From Acetobacteraceae bacterium (GTDB lineage: Bacteria > Pseudomonadota > Alphaproteobacteria > Acetobacterales > Acetobacteraceae): a DNA stretch of 59,200 nucleotides. The position numbers and the translations under genes are program-made. This document shows positions 52,507-59,200 of this stretch, one piece after another (the stretch's first letter is position 1; every line of letters starts with the position of its first letter). The DNA is taken from NCBI GenBank assembly GCA_030041255.1, contig JASHOF010000098.1:1-59200 (forward strand). The letters are read 5' to 3'. The notes under the pieces are model-generated. The model worked only from the letters and a program-made list of their open reading frames with translations. It was not told the DNA's origin and searched no databases.

Positions 52507-53853
52507 TCATGAATCGCCGAGAGCAGAGGGTGCAAACGGAGGATTTTCAGCAGCGCCCAAATTCTTGAGAGCCGCTAACTCGCGCAGTGCGGCCCGCTCA
52601 AACCGCTTCACCTGCCCGGAAATCTTCTCGTTGGGACCAAAGGCCGCCGCGCTGCGGCGGCCATAGGACGAAAAGTTCCGAAGCGTTCGGAGCGAGACAC
52701 CGTCGTTGACCTTAATGTGTGAAAAGCGGCGATAGAGTTTCTTGGTGTGCACCTTGCTGGGCAGCCCGGCCCCCGCACGCCACAAGGCTGATTTCCGGGC
52801 GTGCCTCATCGCTCGCCGCATTTTGCGCCACTGCCTGGCGAGTGAGCTTTCTCGGATGGCCGGGCCAGATTCATCGAAGGTGAAGCCGAGATATTGGGCC
52901 GCCTTGGTGGCGCGGGGCATGGCCCGCCCTTTCTCGAAAAGCGTCTTCTCGGTCTTGTGCGGGGCGATCTCCAACTTTTCAGCAGCGATCAAGCGCAAAA
53001 TTTCTACTTCTATCGCCGGCACATCGTCAGGCTTGCATATGACGAGGATGTCGTCGGAATAACGGCGATAGAACGCACCAACTTGATCGCAACGGGCTCT
53101 GGCTGCGGCGTCGAATTCCATCATGTAGAGATTGGAAGCTGCAGCGCTGATTGGCGTCCCTTGCGGAATTCCACGACGATGGCCCTTAGCCAGCTCCGGG
53201 TTAGCATGAAAGGTACTACCTTCCGCCTTCAGTTCCTCCATGCTGGCGATTCGGTCGCGAGTTCTCTCCTTCAGGCGCTGTCCGAACAGCGGGTGGGCCT
53301 TCAGTTCTTCAAGATCGACGTAGTGAAATCGAGTAATAAACCGGAAGACCTTGTGCCAGTCATCCGCAAGCTCGTGGACTCCAAGCAGAGATTTCAGCCG
53401 CCGCTTAAGAAGGCCATCGTCGAGGGTATCAAAGAAGCTCGTGATGTCGAAGGCTAGGATCACCACAGGTGCCTGCGCCTGGGCGAAAGCCATAGCCTCC
53501 GCCGCAAAATCATAGTTGGTCTGCCCAAGTGCCCGATAGGCGATCACGTTGTCTGAGATACCTGTCGCCTTGTATCGGGAGTCGAGCACCTGATTTATCT
53601 GATGGGCATGATAAGAAAGGATGCAGGCATCGCGGTGCGCGGCATATTTGATGGGGCGCTCTTTCTGAGCGATCGTCCGCGCCCCGGTCGTCGGGAACTT
53701 TTTGTAGCGCGTTTCTGTCTTGTTGTAGTGGATGAGCGGCGAGAATGCGTGTCGCGAGACCACGGCAGGATTCATAGCCTTCCGGGCGAAGGCCTCGTTG
53801 ACAGGCAGATCGAAGTGCCGATAGCGGCGTAGCTTCAGCCAATCCAACGACAC
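52507..53853 (-). CDS. defence-type reverse transcriptase (DRT, possibly DRT2/UG2-like)
   Basis: 448 residues. Palm and finger motifs occur in order: KERPIKYAAHRDACILSYHA (about 64-83), motif A VVILAFDITSFFDTLD (130-145, catalytic D136), motif B RRGIPQGTPISAAASNLYMM (226-245), motif C YRRYSDDILVI (262-272), and KTEKTLF / QYLGFTFD (300-327). No maturase, endonuclease or tyrosine-recombinase part is attached, so it is neither a group II intron protein nor part of a diversity element. The N-terminal WLKLRRYRHFDLPV and the whole layout recall anti-phage RTs of the unknown-group class, best DRT2-like from memory. GTG 53853 is preferred; a longer start at 53937 would read through a strong stem-loop. 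Confidence 0.88.
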   Translation of the reverse strand: MSLDWLKLRRYRHFDLPVNEAFARKAMNPAVVSRHAFSPLIHYNKTETRYKKFPTTGARTIAQKERPIKYAAHRDACILSYHAHQINQVLDSRYKATGISDNVIAYRALGQTNYDFAAEAMAFAQAQAPVVILAFDITSFFDTLDDGLLKRRLKSLLGVHELADDWHKVFRFITRFHYVDLEELKAHPLFGQRLKERTRDRIASMEELKAEGSTFHANPELAKGHRRGIPQGTPISAAASNLYMMEFDAAARARCDQVGAFYRRYSDDILVICKPDDVPAIEVEILRLIAAEKLEIAPHKTEKTLFEKGRAMPRATKAAQYLGFTFDESGPAIRESSLARQWRKMRRAMRHARKSALWRAGAGLPSKVHTKKLYRRFSHIKVNDGVSLRTLRNFSSYGRRSAAAFGPNEKISGQVKRFERAALRELAALKNLGAAENPPFAPSALGDS

Positions 53854-53872
53854 GCGCACCCCCACTCGCAGA

Positions 53873-53928
53873 GTTCGGGGGACTGGCCCTGACCCTGAGC
53901 TCCGGCCGAAACCGGGCGTCCCCCGAAC
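53873..53928 (-). other. strong stem-loop just upstream of the reverse transcriptase start
   Basis: GTTCGGGGGAC (53873-53883) and GTCCCCCGAAC (53918-53928) are perfect 11-base inverted copies; the 34 bases between can fold further (TGGCC with GGCC). It lies 20 bases upstream of the RT start on the transcribed strand. Defence RTs of several classes need a structured non-coding RNA encoded directly upstream, so this may be its 3' part. A terminator is less likely because no T run follows. Confidence 0.6.
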
Positions 53929-54022
53929 GCACGCCACCTTCTGTCAGCCGTTGCGTTCAGCGTCTCGACTCCAAACGCCTCGCCAACACGGGCCTAGAAA
54001 CGCGAGGTGGTATAATGTAGCT

Positions 54023-54329
54023 GTGGAGGTTCGAGCGGTGCTCGATGTCTCTCTCAACCTGGTCGCCGTCGCGGCGGTGCTGTTCGGCAGCATCGTGCCC
54101 GGTCTCCATATCGAGGTTGACGGTCTCGACAGTCCAACCGCCGGGCCAATTCCCGGCGGCCGGGCTGAAGTGGGGGACCCGCGTTCTTCTTCAAGATCGG
54201 CCGGCGGTCCAGGATGGATTTTTTTCCAAGCCATCTACTGGCGATGCCTACGATAGCAAGGCAGGCGACTGGGCCTGTTTCTGCCTCTACAATACCCTCG
54301 GAGAGATCGTCAGGGACGGCGAGGTGTGA
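54023..54329 (+). pseudogene. frameshifted remnant of a small membrane-protein gene
   Basis: One plus frame from GTG 54023 reads VEVRAVLDVSLNLVAVAAVL and continues as a membrane segment with GC-rich third codon positions to about 54150. The next frame then continues with TRVLLQDRPAVQDGFF, STGDAYDSKAGDWACFCLYN and ends LGEIVRDGEV with TGA at 54327-54329. The two halves look like one coding sequence broken by a +1 shift near 54140-54180. I do not recognise the family. A short hairpin (54138-54159, CCGCCGGG/CCCGGCGG) lies at the break. Alternatively the region is the non-coding leader of the RT on the other strand. Confidence 0.4.
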
Positions 54330-54389
54330 CGCGGCCAAGCCAACCTTTGCCGGCACGGCGGTTCTTGGTTTTGTTGCCACACCCGGAAA

Positions 54390-54418
54390 ATTGTAACAAT
54401 AAATCAATATGATAGAAA
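54390..54418 (-). promoter_or_regulatory. candidate promoter for the RT transcript
   Basis: On the minus strand TTTCTA and TACAAT are 17 bases apart in an AT-rich stretch directly after the 3' end of the tRNA. A transcript from here would start near 54383 and run about 530 bases before the RT start. The -35 match is weak (3 of 6). Confidence 0.35.
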
Positions 54419-54495
54419 TGGCGCGCCCGGAAGGATTCGAACCCTCAACCCCCAGATCCGTAGTCTGGTGCTCTATCCAATTGAGCTACGGGCGC
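54419..54495 (-). tRNA. tRNA-Arg (anticodon ACG)
   Basis: Full cloverleaf on the minus strand: acceptor GCGCCCG/CGGGCGC, D arm GCTC...GAGC, anticodon stem CCAGA/TCTGG with loop CTACGGA (ACG at 34-36), T arm GAGGG TTCGAAT CCTTC, discriminator G and encoded CCA. It decodes CGU and, after A-to-I editing, CGC/CGA. Its 3' end points towards the RT and toxin-antitoxin genes, a usual island insertion site. Confidence 0.97.
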
Positions 54496-54535
54496 CCGGG
54501 CGCGATCTAGCCGATGGCCGGGCCGCGGGCAAGCA

Positions 54536-55543
54536 TCAGCCGAGGCCCGCCTGGCGGCGCTTCTGCAGGTTGTCGAAATACACCACGAAGGCGATCAAGA
54601 GCCCCTCGATCACCATCTGCCAGAACGAGTTGACGCCGAGCAGGTTGGCGCCGTTGCCGATGGTGGTGAACAGCAACGCACCGATGAAGCAGCCGAGAAT
54701 CGTGCCGCGGCCGCCGAACAGGCTCGCCCCGCCCACCACCGCGGCGGCAATCGCGGCCAGCTCCGAGCCGGTCGCCGCCGTGGGCGCGCCCATGGAAAGC
54801 CGCGCCACCAGGAGCAGCCCCGAGATCGTCGCGTAGAGCGAGGCCAGCGCATAGGAGATGATCACCACCAGGGTGACCCGGATGCCGACCCGCCGCGCCG
54901 ACTCGATGTTGCTGCCGATGGCGTACATGTAGCGGCCGGTCCGCGTATAGGCGAGCAGGAAATGGGCGGCCAGGCCGAATGCCAGCATCAGGAGAAACAG
55001 GCTCGGCACATGCAGAACCGAGGAAAGAGCAAATTTCTGCAGTCCGGGCGGCATGCCGGCAATGGTCAGCCCACCCGAAAGCAGGAGCGCAAGGCCGCGA
55101 TAGCCCTGCAACCCGGCCAAGGTGACGATGAAGGGCGGAATGCCAAGCCGCTCGCTCGCCCAGCCATTGACCATGCCGATGATCAGGCCGGCCACGACGG
55201 TGACGACGAGCGCGACCAGGATGCCCTGCCCGGCATCGGCGATCAGCATGCTGAAGATGACGCCGGCGAGGCCGGCAACGGAGCCCACCGAAAGATCGAT
55301 GCCGGCGAGAACGATCGGAAACAGCGAACCGAAGGCCAGGATGGCGTCGATCGAGACCTGGCGGAGGATGTCGGTGATGTTGCCGGTGGTCCAGAAATAC
55401 TGCGAGAAGACGGCGAGAAGAATCCACACCAGCACGGTCAGGGCCAGCACGTAGGTCTCGAGCGGCAGCCGATGGCGGAGCCCTTCGAACATCGAAACCC
55501 GAACCGCGGGCTCCTGCGCCTTGCTCAGCGTGCCTTCACCCAT
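54536..55543 (-). CDS. sugar ABC transporter permease (RbsC/FrcC type)
   Basis: 335 residues with eight to ten membrane segments. IVLAGIDLSVGSVAGLAGVI (about 76-95) is the signature of the ribose/fructose-type permease family. GIPPFIVTLAGLQGYRGLAL (about 135-154) and the coupling region IGSNIESARRVGIRV (about 212-226) follow. The C-terminal half has GGRGTILGCFIGALLF. It forms the homodimeric channel for a pentose or similar sugar. It is the last gene of a minus-strand operon after the ATPase and binding-protein genes, and lies downstream of an intercistronic hairpin that may reduce its expression. Confidence 0.95.
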   Translation of the reverse strand: MGEGTLSKAQEPAVRVSMFEGLRHRLPLETYVLALTVLVWILLAVFSQYFWTTGNITDILRQVSIDAILAFGSLFPIVLAGIDLSVGSVAGLAGVIFSMLIADAGQGILVALVVTVVAGLIIGMVNGWASERLGIPPFIVTLAGLQGYRGLALLLSGGLTIAGMPPGLQKFALSSVLHVPSLFLLMLAFGLAAHFLLAYTRTGRYMYAIGSNIESARRVGIRVTLVVIISYALASLYATISGLLLVARLSMGAPTAATGSELAAIAAAVVGGASLFGGRGTILGCFIGALLFTTIGNGANLLGVNSFWQMVIEGLLIAFVVYFDNLQKRRQAGLG

Positions 55544-55567
55544 CGCCGATCCCTCCCGCTGGCGGGA

Positions 55568-55601
55568 AACGGGGGCCGGGTGACACGGCCCGGCCCCCGT
55601 T
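55568..55601 (-). other. intercistronic hairpin in the sugar ABC operon
   Basis: AACGGGGGCCGGG and CCCGGCCCCCGTT are perfect 13-base inverted copies around an 8-base loop, 4 bases after the binding-protein stop and 24 before the permease ATG. There is no T run, so it is more likely an mRNA-stabilising or attenuating hairpin. That would let the binding protein be made in excess over the permease. Confidence 0.85.
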
Positions 55602-55605
55602 CAGC

Positions 55606-56598
55606 TCATTGCGCGCCGAGGAACGGCGAGAGCACGTACTTCTTCGGATCGAGCAGGCCGCCCATCTGCGGACTGTCGATGTTGTCCTTGGTGACGACGC
55701 TCACGCCGGTATCGACGTATTTCGGGAACACCACGCCGTGCGCCGCGGCCAGCGCGTACCAGACGCCGGCATAGCCCATCATGTACGGGTTCTGCACGAT
55801 CAGCGCATCGATGATGCCGCTCCGCACGAACTTGATTTCCTGGTCCGACGTGTCGAAGGCAACCAGGCAGACCTTGCTGCCGAGCCCCTTCTCGGAGACC
55901 GCGGTGCCGGCACCGTCGCCCTCCAGCTCGTTGTCGGCGAAGATGCCGACGAGGTCAGGATGCGCGGTCAGCAAATCCTCGGAATCGGAAAGCGCACGGC
56001 TGGCCTCGTTGTTGCCGACGCGATGCTCGACGATGCTGAGGCCGGGATAGCTCTTCAACTGTTCCACGAATCCCTTGTCGCGGTCGTTCAGCGACTGCGC
56101 CCCGGCAAGCGCGGTGAGGTAGGCGACCTTGCCCGTGTCACCGCCGGTGCGTGCCTTGATGCAGCGCGCCATTTCGATCGCCGCCTTCTGCCCGCCGGTT
56201 TCGTTGTTGGTGGCGAGGAAGGTGACGTAGTTCTTTGTATTGGCATCGGAATCAATAACGACCACCGGGATTCCCGCCTTGGTCGCGGCGTCGACCGGCT
56301 GCGCCAGTGCCTGGGCATTGGTGGCGGCGATGACGATGCCGGTCGGCTTCGCGGCGGTGGCGTTCTCGAGGATCTGCACCTCCTGGGCGACATCAAGCTC
56401 GCTCGGCGCACCGAGGGTCGCGATGGAGAGGCCGAGATCCTTGGCCGCCTGGCGGGCGCCGTCGAACACCGTGCCCCAGTACTGCGACGTCGTCGCCTTC
56501 ACGATGACGTCGATCTTGGCCTTGGAAAAATCTCCCGCCTGGGCTCCGATCACGGTGCAGCCGAGAGCGGCCGCTGCGATCAGCAGGACTTTTTTCAT
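55606..56598 (-). CDS. sugar ABC transporter binding protein (RbsB/FrcB type)
   Basis: 330 residues. A signal peptide MKKVLLIAAAALGCTVIGAQA is followed by a periplasmic-binding fold of the ribose family: IDVIVKATTSQYWGTVFDGARQAA (about 28-51), GIVIAATNAQALAQPVDAATKAGIPVVVIDSDA (about 88-120), and SDSEDLLTAHPDLVGIFADNELEGDGA (about 207-233). LIVQNPYMMGYAGV near the C-terminus is typical. It binds a monosaccharide or cyclitol; the sugar is not readable. It lies between the ATPase and permease genes. Confidence 0.95.
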   Translation of the reverse strand: MKKVLLIAAAALGCTVIGAQAGDFSKAKIDVIVKATTSQYWGTVFDGARQAAKDLGLSIATLGAPSELDVAQEVQILENATAAKPTGIVIAATNAQALAQPVDAATKAGIPVVVIDSDANTKNYVTFLATNNETGGQKAAIEMARCIKARTGGDTGKVAYLTALAGAQSLNDRDKGFVEQLKSYPGLSIVEHRVGNNEASRALSDSEDLLTAHPDLVGIFADNELEGDGAGTAVSEKGLGSKVCLVAFDTSDQEIKFVRSGIIDALIVQNPYMMGYAGVWYALAAAHGVVFPKYVDTGVSVVTKDNIDSPQMGGLLDPKKYVLSPFLGAQ

Positions 56599-56650
56599 GG
56601 ATTCGTCTCCTGTCGGTTGTGGAAGTGGCGGCCTGGACCGCCCTGCTCAT

Positions 56651-57397
56651 TCACTTGCCGGTGAAGCCGGTCATGTATTTGATCAGTTCCTGTTGGTTGG
56701 TCTCCTCTGCTTTGGCGATATGGACGATGCGCCCACGATACATCACCGACACCCGATCGGCGACCTCGAGAATCTCAATCAGGTTGTGGCCGATATAGAT
56801 GACGCCGACCCCCTCGGAGGCGAGCCGCCGCGCAAGCCCGATGACATGCTCGCGCTCCATCACCGCCAGCGCCGCCGTCGGCTCGTCCATGATGACGACC
56901 TTGGCCCGCCAATAGAGCGCGCGCGCGATCGAGACCGCCTGGCGCTGGCCGCCGGAAAGCCTCGAAACGCTGCGTGCGCGCGGAGGAATCTGGCTTTCGA
57001 TCCGCGCCAGCAGGGCGTCGGTTTCCGTCCTGATGCGGCGGTTGTCGATGATCGGCAGGAATCCGAACAGATGTTTGACCGGTTCACGACCGAGGAAGAT
57101 GTTGGCACCGACGGACAGCTCATCGGCAAGCGCCAGATCCTGGTAGACGGTCTCGATGCCGAGCGCGCGCGCCTGGCCGGGCGATTCAACGCGGACCGGC
57201 TGGCCTTCGAGGCGGATTTCGCCGGCATCCGGCCGATAGACGCCGGCAACGTGCTTGATCAGGGTCGATTTGCCGGCGCCGTTGTCGCCGACCAGCGCCA
57301 GCACCTCGCCGGCTGCGAGCGACAGATCGACACCGTGCAGCACGTCCACCGGGCCGAAGCTTTTCACCAGGCCTTCGACTTCCAGCAATGGCGCCAC
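56651..57397 (-). CDS. sugar ABC transporter ATPase (single-domain, FrcA type)
   Basis: 248 residues, one nucleotide-binding domain rather than the double domain of RbsA. Walker A is GDNGAGKST (about 37-45), the Q-loop VYQDLALADELSVGANIFLG, the signature LSGGQRQAVSIARAL (about 148-162), Walker B VVIMDEPTAAL, and the switch His IYIGHNLIEIL. All catalytic residues are intact. This layout matches the fructose importer FrcA of rhizobia. It is the first gene of the operon; downstream are the binding protein and permease. Confidence 0.95.
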   Translation of the reverse strand: MAPLLEVEGLVKSFGPVDVLHGVDLSLAAGEVLALVGDNGAGKSTLIKHVAGVYRPDAGEIRLEGQPVRVESPGQARALGIETVYQDLALADELSVGANIFLGREPVKHLFGFLPIIDNRRIRTETDALLARIESQIPPRARSVSRLSGGQRQAVSIARALYWRAKVVIMDEPTAALAVMEREHVIGLARRLASEGVGVIYIGHNLIEILEVADRVSVMYRGRIVHIAKAEETNQQELIKYMTGFTGK

Positions 57398-57479
57398 TCA
57401 AGCGGCCTCCCCCCGGCACCGAGAGAGAGTAGAGGCCGAGTTTCAGCCTGCGGTCAACGGGGGCGAGCACGTGACTTGG

Positions 57480-57974
57480 CTAGAGCGCTTCGGCTGCCGC
57501 CTTCACTTCCGCGGCGTGGCCGGGCACCTTGACCTTGCGCCAGACGCGGGCGATCCGGCCGGAACGATCGATCAGGAAGGTCGATCGCTCCATGCCCATG
57601 TAGGTCCGGCCATACATCGATTTTTCGACCCAGGTTGCGTAGGCATTCGCCACCGTACGCCCGGCATCGGAAGCAAGCGGGAACCTGAGCCCGAATTTCT
57701 TCGCGAACGCTTCGATGCGGCCCATCGGGTCGGGCGAGACGCCGATCACCTCGATGCCGACTTTGGCGAGCGCCGCGAGTGCCTCCTGAAAATCGCAGGC
57801 CTCGCGCGTGCAACCGGGCGTGTCCGCCTTGGGATAGAAATAGAGCACGAACGGGCGGCCGCGCAGCGCTTCAAGACTGGCGGTCCGCCCGCCCGACGCC
57901 GGCAGAGTGAACGCCGGCGCAAGATCGCCCTCGCCGGGCACGGCTGAGGGGGCAGCGGTAGCGGGCGCCTTCAT
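57480..57974 (-). CDS. bcp: peroxiredoxin, Bcp/PrxQ type
   Basis: 164 residues. FYPKADTPGCTREACDFQEA (about 51-70) contains the peroxidatic Cys and, five residues on, the resolving Cys of atypical two-Cys PrxQ enzymes. GVSPDPMGRIEAFAKKFGLRFPLASD follows (split: GVSPDP near 85 and FGLRFPLASD near 100), and an Arg needed for catalysis is in YMGMERSTFLID. It reduces hydrogen and alkyl peroxides in the cytosol using thioredoxin. GAGGAG lies upstream of ATG 57974, which overlaps the glnE stop (ATGA). Confidence 0.95.
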   Translation of the reverse strand: MKAPATAAPSAVPGEGDLAPAFTLPASGGRTASLEALRGRPFVLYFYPKADTPGCTREACDFQEALAALAKVGIEVIGVSPDPMGRIEAFAKKFGLRFPLASDAGRTVANAYATWVEKSMYGRTYMGMERSTFLIDRSGRIARVWRKVKVPGHAAEVKAAAEAL

Positions 57975-59200
57975 GACGCGGCTTTCTCCTCGATGGCTCC
58001 GACGAGCCGTTCGAAACCGAGGCGGACGGCCCGACCGCACGCGTCCAAGGTGGCGGATAGCCCGCCCACGTCAAGCACCGCCTCGCCACTCTCCCGCGCG
58101 GCATGGATGATGGCGAGGGAGACTGCCTCCGGCAGCGACGCTTTGACGGGGCTGCCGAGAGCCACGCGCAGCACGCCGAGCACGGTGCGGTAGAGGCGTT
58201 CGGCGCGCAGGAGAGCGCGCGCATCCTCAGGCGCCAGGATGTTGGCGGCAGCCAGCCCGGCCAGCGCGGCACGGGTGGACGTTTGCCAGAGATCCGGCCG
58301 CTCCGGAGCATGGATCAACTGCAATACCTGGGCGATGAACTCGACCTCCATCAGCCCGCCTGGGCGAAGCCGGATGTCCCACGGGCCGGCGGGCGGCAAT
58401 TCGCGGGCGATGCGGGCGCGCATGGCCGCCGCGTCGGCACGGATGCGCGCCGCGGGGCCGGCGGCTTCCAGGGCGGCACGGATCGCTCGCGCAACCTCGG
58501 CGCGAAAGGCGGGCGGGCCGGCAACGACGCGGGCACGGGTGAGCGCCATCCTCTCCCAGGTCCAGGCCTCGGCGGCGTGATAGCGGCGGAATGAAGAGAG
58601 CGAGACGGCGACCGGGCCTTTGTTGCCGGAGGGGCGGAGCCGCATGTCCACCGCGAACACCGGGCCCTCGGCACCGGGCGCGGAGAGCGCGGCGACAAAG
58701 GCATGCGCGGCGCGGATGAACCATTCGCTCGCCGACAGGCGGCGCCCGCCGCGACTTTCCGAAACCGTAGCGGGATGATCGTAGATCAGCATCAGATCGA
58801 GATCGGAGCCGGCCATCATCTCTCGCCCCCCCGCCTTGCCGAGCGCGACCACGGCCATCCGGCCGCGGGGCACGTGGCCGAAGCGACGGGCGAAGTCGGC
58901 GAGCACGCGAGGCAGGAGCGCCGCCAGTGCAGCGTCCGCGAGGTCGGCACGGGCGATGCCGGACGCATCGGCGTCGAGACGACCCTCGAGGGTGGCGACC
59001 GAGATGCGAAAGCCCTCGGTCTGCACGAAGCTCCTGAGCTCGTTGATGGCTTCCTCGAAATCGCGGATCGGAGCGAGGCGGGCGGCGAGCGCGTGCAGAG
59101 GATCGGCCGTCGCTTCCTGGCGTGCCTCGGCTGGCTCGAGCAAGCCTTCGAGCGCCAGCGGATTGCGCTCCAGATGCTCGGCGAGCGAGGGCGCCGCGCC
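57971..59200 (-). CDS. glnE: glutamine synthetase adenylyltransferase GlnE, C-terminal part (cut by window edge)
   Basis: 409 codons of open frame run to the right edge; the start is outside. The visible part is the C-terminal catalytic half: ALGKAGGREMMAGSDLDLMLIYD (split: ALGKAGGREMM and GSDLDLMLIYD) has the nucleotidyltransferase GSDLD motif. VDMRLRPSGNKGPVAVS and LRPGGLMEVEFIAQVLQL are the standard conserved blocks. GlnE adds AMP to glutamine synthetase when nitrogen is plentiful, or removes it, under control of PII. Whether this half belongs to the adenylylating or the deadenylylating domain follows from position: the C-terminal one adenylylates. It is upstream of and coupled to bcp. Confidence 0.95.
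   Translation of the reverse strand, partial: GAAPSLAEHLERNPLALEGLLEPAEARQEATADPLHALAARLAPIRDFEEAINELRSFVQTEGFRISVATLEGRLDADASGIARADLADAALAALLPRVLADFARRFGHVPRGRMAVVALGKAGGREMMAGSDLDLMLIYDHPATVSESRGGRRLSASEWFIRAAHAFVAALSAPGAEGPVFAVDMRLRPSGNKGPVAVSLSSFRRYHAAEAWTWERMALTRARVVAGPPAFRAEVARAIRAALEAAGPAARIRADAAAMRARIARELPPAGPWDIRLRPGGLMEVEFIAQVLQLIHAPERPDLWQTSTRAALAGLAAANILAPEDARALLRAERLYRTVLGVLRVALGSPVKASLPEAVSLAIIHAARESGEAVLDVGGLSATLDACGRAVRLGFERLVGAIEEKAAS

Noticed and set aside
52507-53853. Group II intron, retron or diversity-generating RT
   Set aside because: There is no maturase or HNH domain and no intron RNA structure was seen. There is no msr/msd-like sequence pair I could identify, and no variable-repeat target gene nearby.
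54419-54495. Direct repeat of the tRNA 3' end marking an island boundary
   Set aside because: I looked for GGATTCGAA-type copies near 51300-51530 and near the left edge and found none, so the island limits stay unproven.
1-59200. CRISPR arrays, rRNA genes, plasmid or phage origins
   Set aside because: No regularly spaced repeats, no rRNA motifs and no replication or phage structural genes were seen.

Overview
The window is 59.2 kb of GC-rich bacterial chromosome. Gene content (ubiquinone-type DMQ hydroxylase COQ7, bc1-type Rieske protein, cobalamin-dependent MetH preceded by a SahR-like ArsR/methyltransferase gene, DctP TRAP transporters, hydantoinase HyuA/HyuB, GlnE beside Bcp) points to an aerobic alphaproteobacterium. 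Acetobacteraceae/Rhodospirillales is my best guess, but no marker gene here proves it. About 50 protein genes and one tRNA can be supported.

Left edge (1-2.5 kb): accessory DNA, with the 3' end of an IS5-family transposase, a lower-GC orphan gene, a small possible reading frame and an exported cupin. 2.9-8.6 kb: a tightly overlapping five-gene operon of a Cache-GAF-cyclase-like membrane sensor, an MlaE-type permease, an ABC ATPase homologue, an MCE/MlaD substrate-binding protein and a helical-repeat protein. Both the cyclase and the ATPase have lost key catalytic residues. 8.7-12.2 kb: an Fe(II)/2-oxoglutarate (PhyH) oxygenase divergent from a sulfotransferase-like protein, then a dienelactone hydrolase. 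12.3-16.8 kb: an ArsR-methyltransferase regulator behind a near-perfect palindromic operator, followed by metH.

16.9-31 kb: metabolite uptake and degradation. hyuA/hyuB hydantoinase genes, a GNAT, an isolated Rieske (petA) gene, a complete dipeptide-type ABC importer flanked by two paralogous binding proteins, and then an SDR with a TRAP transporter behind a candidate promoter and palindrome. 33.7-42.1 kb: assorted enzymes (LLM flavin oxidoreductase, amidase, alpha/beta hydrolase, COQ7, DsbB, GST, M20 amidohydrolase). 42.3-43.9 kb: amtB with a textbook sigma-54 promoter and a strong terminator. 44-51.3 kb: HAD dehalogenase, DsbD/ScsB plus TlpA-like thioredoxin, then a class II aldolase, a TPP enzyme and a VOC dioxygenase. 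Small palindromic elements sharing a 14-base motif lie in this stretch.

51.5-54.5 kb: a probable defence islet next to a tRNA-Arg gene, made of a TacAT-type toxin-antitoxin pair and a defence-type reverse transcriptase with a strong stem-loop just upstream of its start and an unexplained 0.5-kb leader. 54.5-59.2 kb: a sugar ABC transporter (ATPase, binding protein, permease) with an intercistronic hairpin, bcp, and the 3' part of glnE, which runs off the right edge.

The best candidates for something new are the doubly degenerate sensor/MCE operon and the reverse transcriptase with its structured leader.
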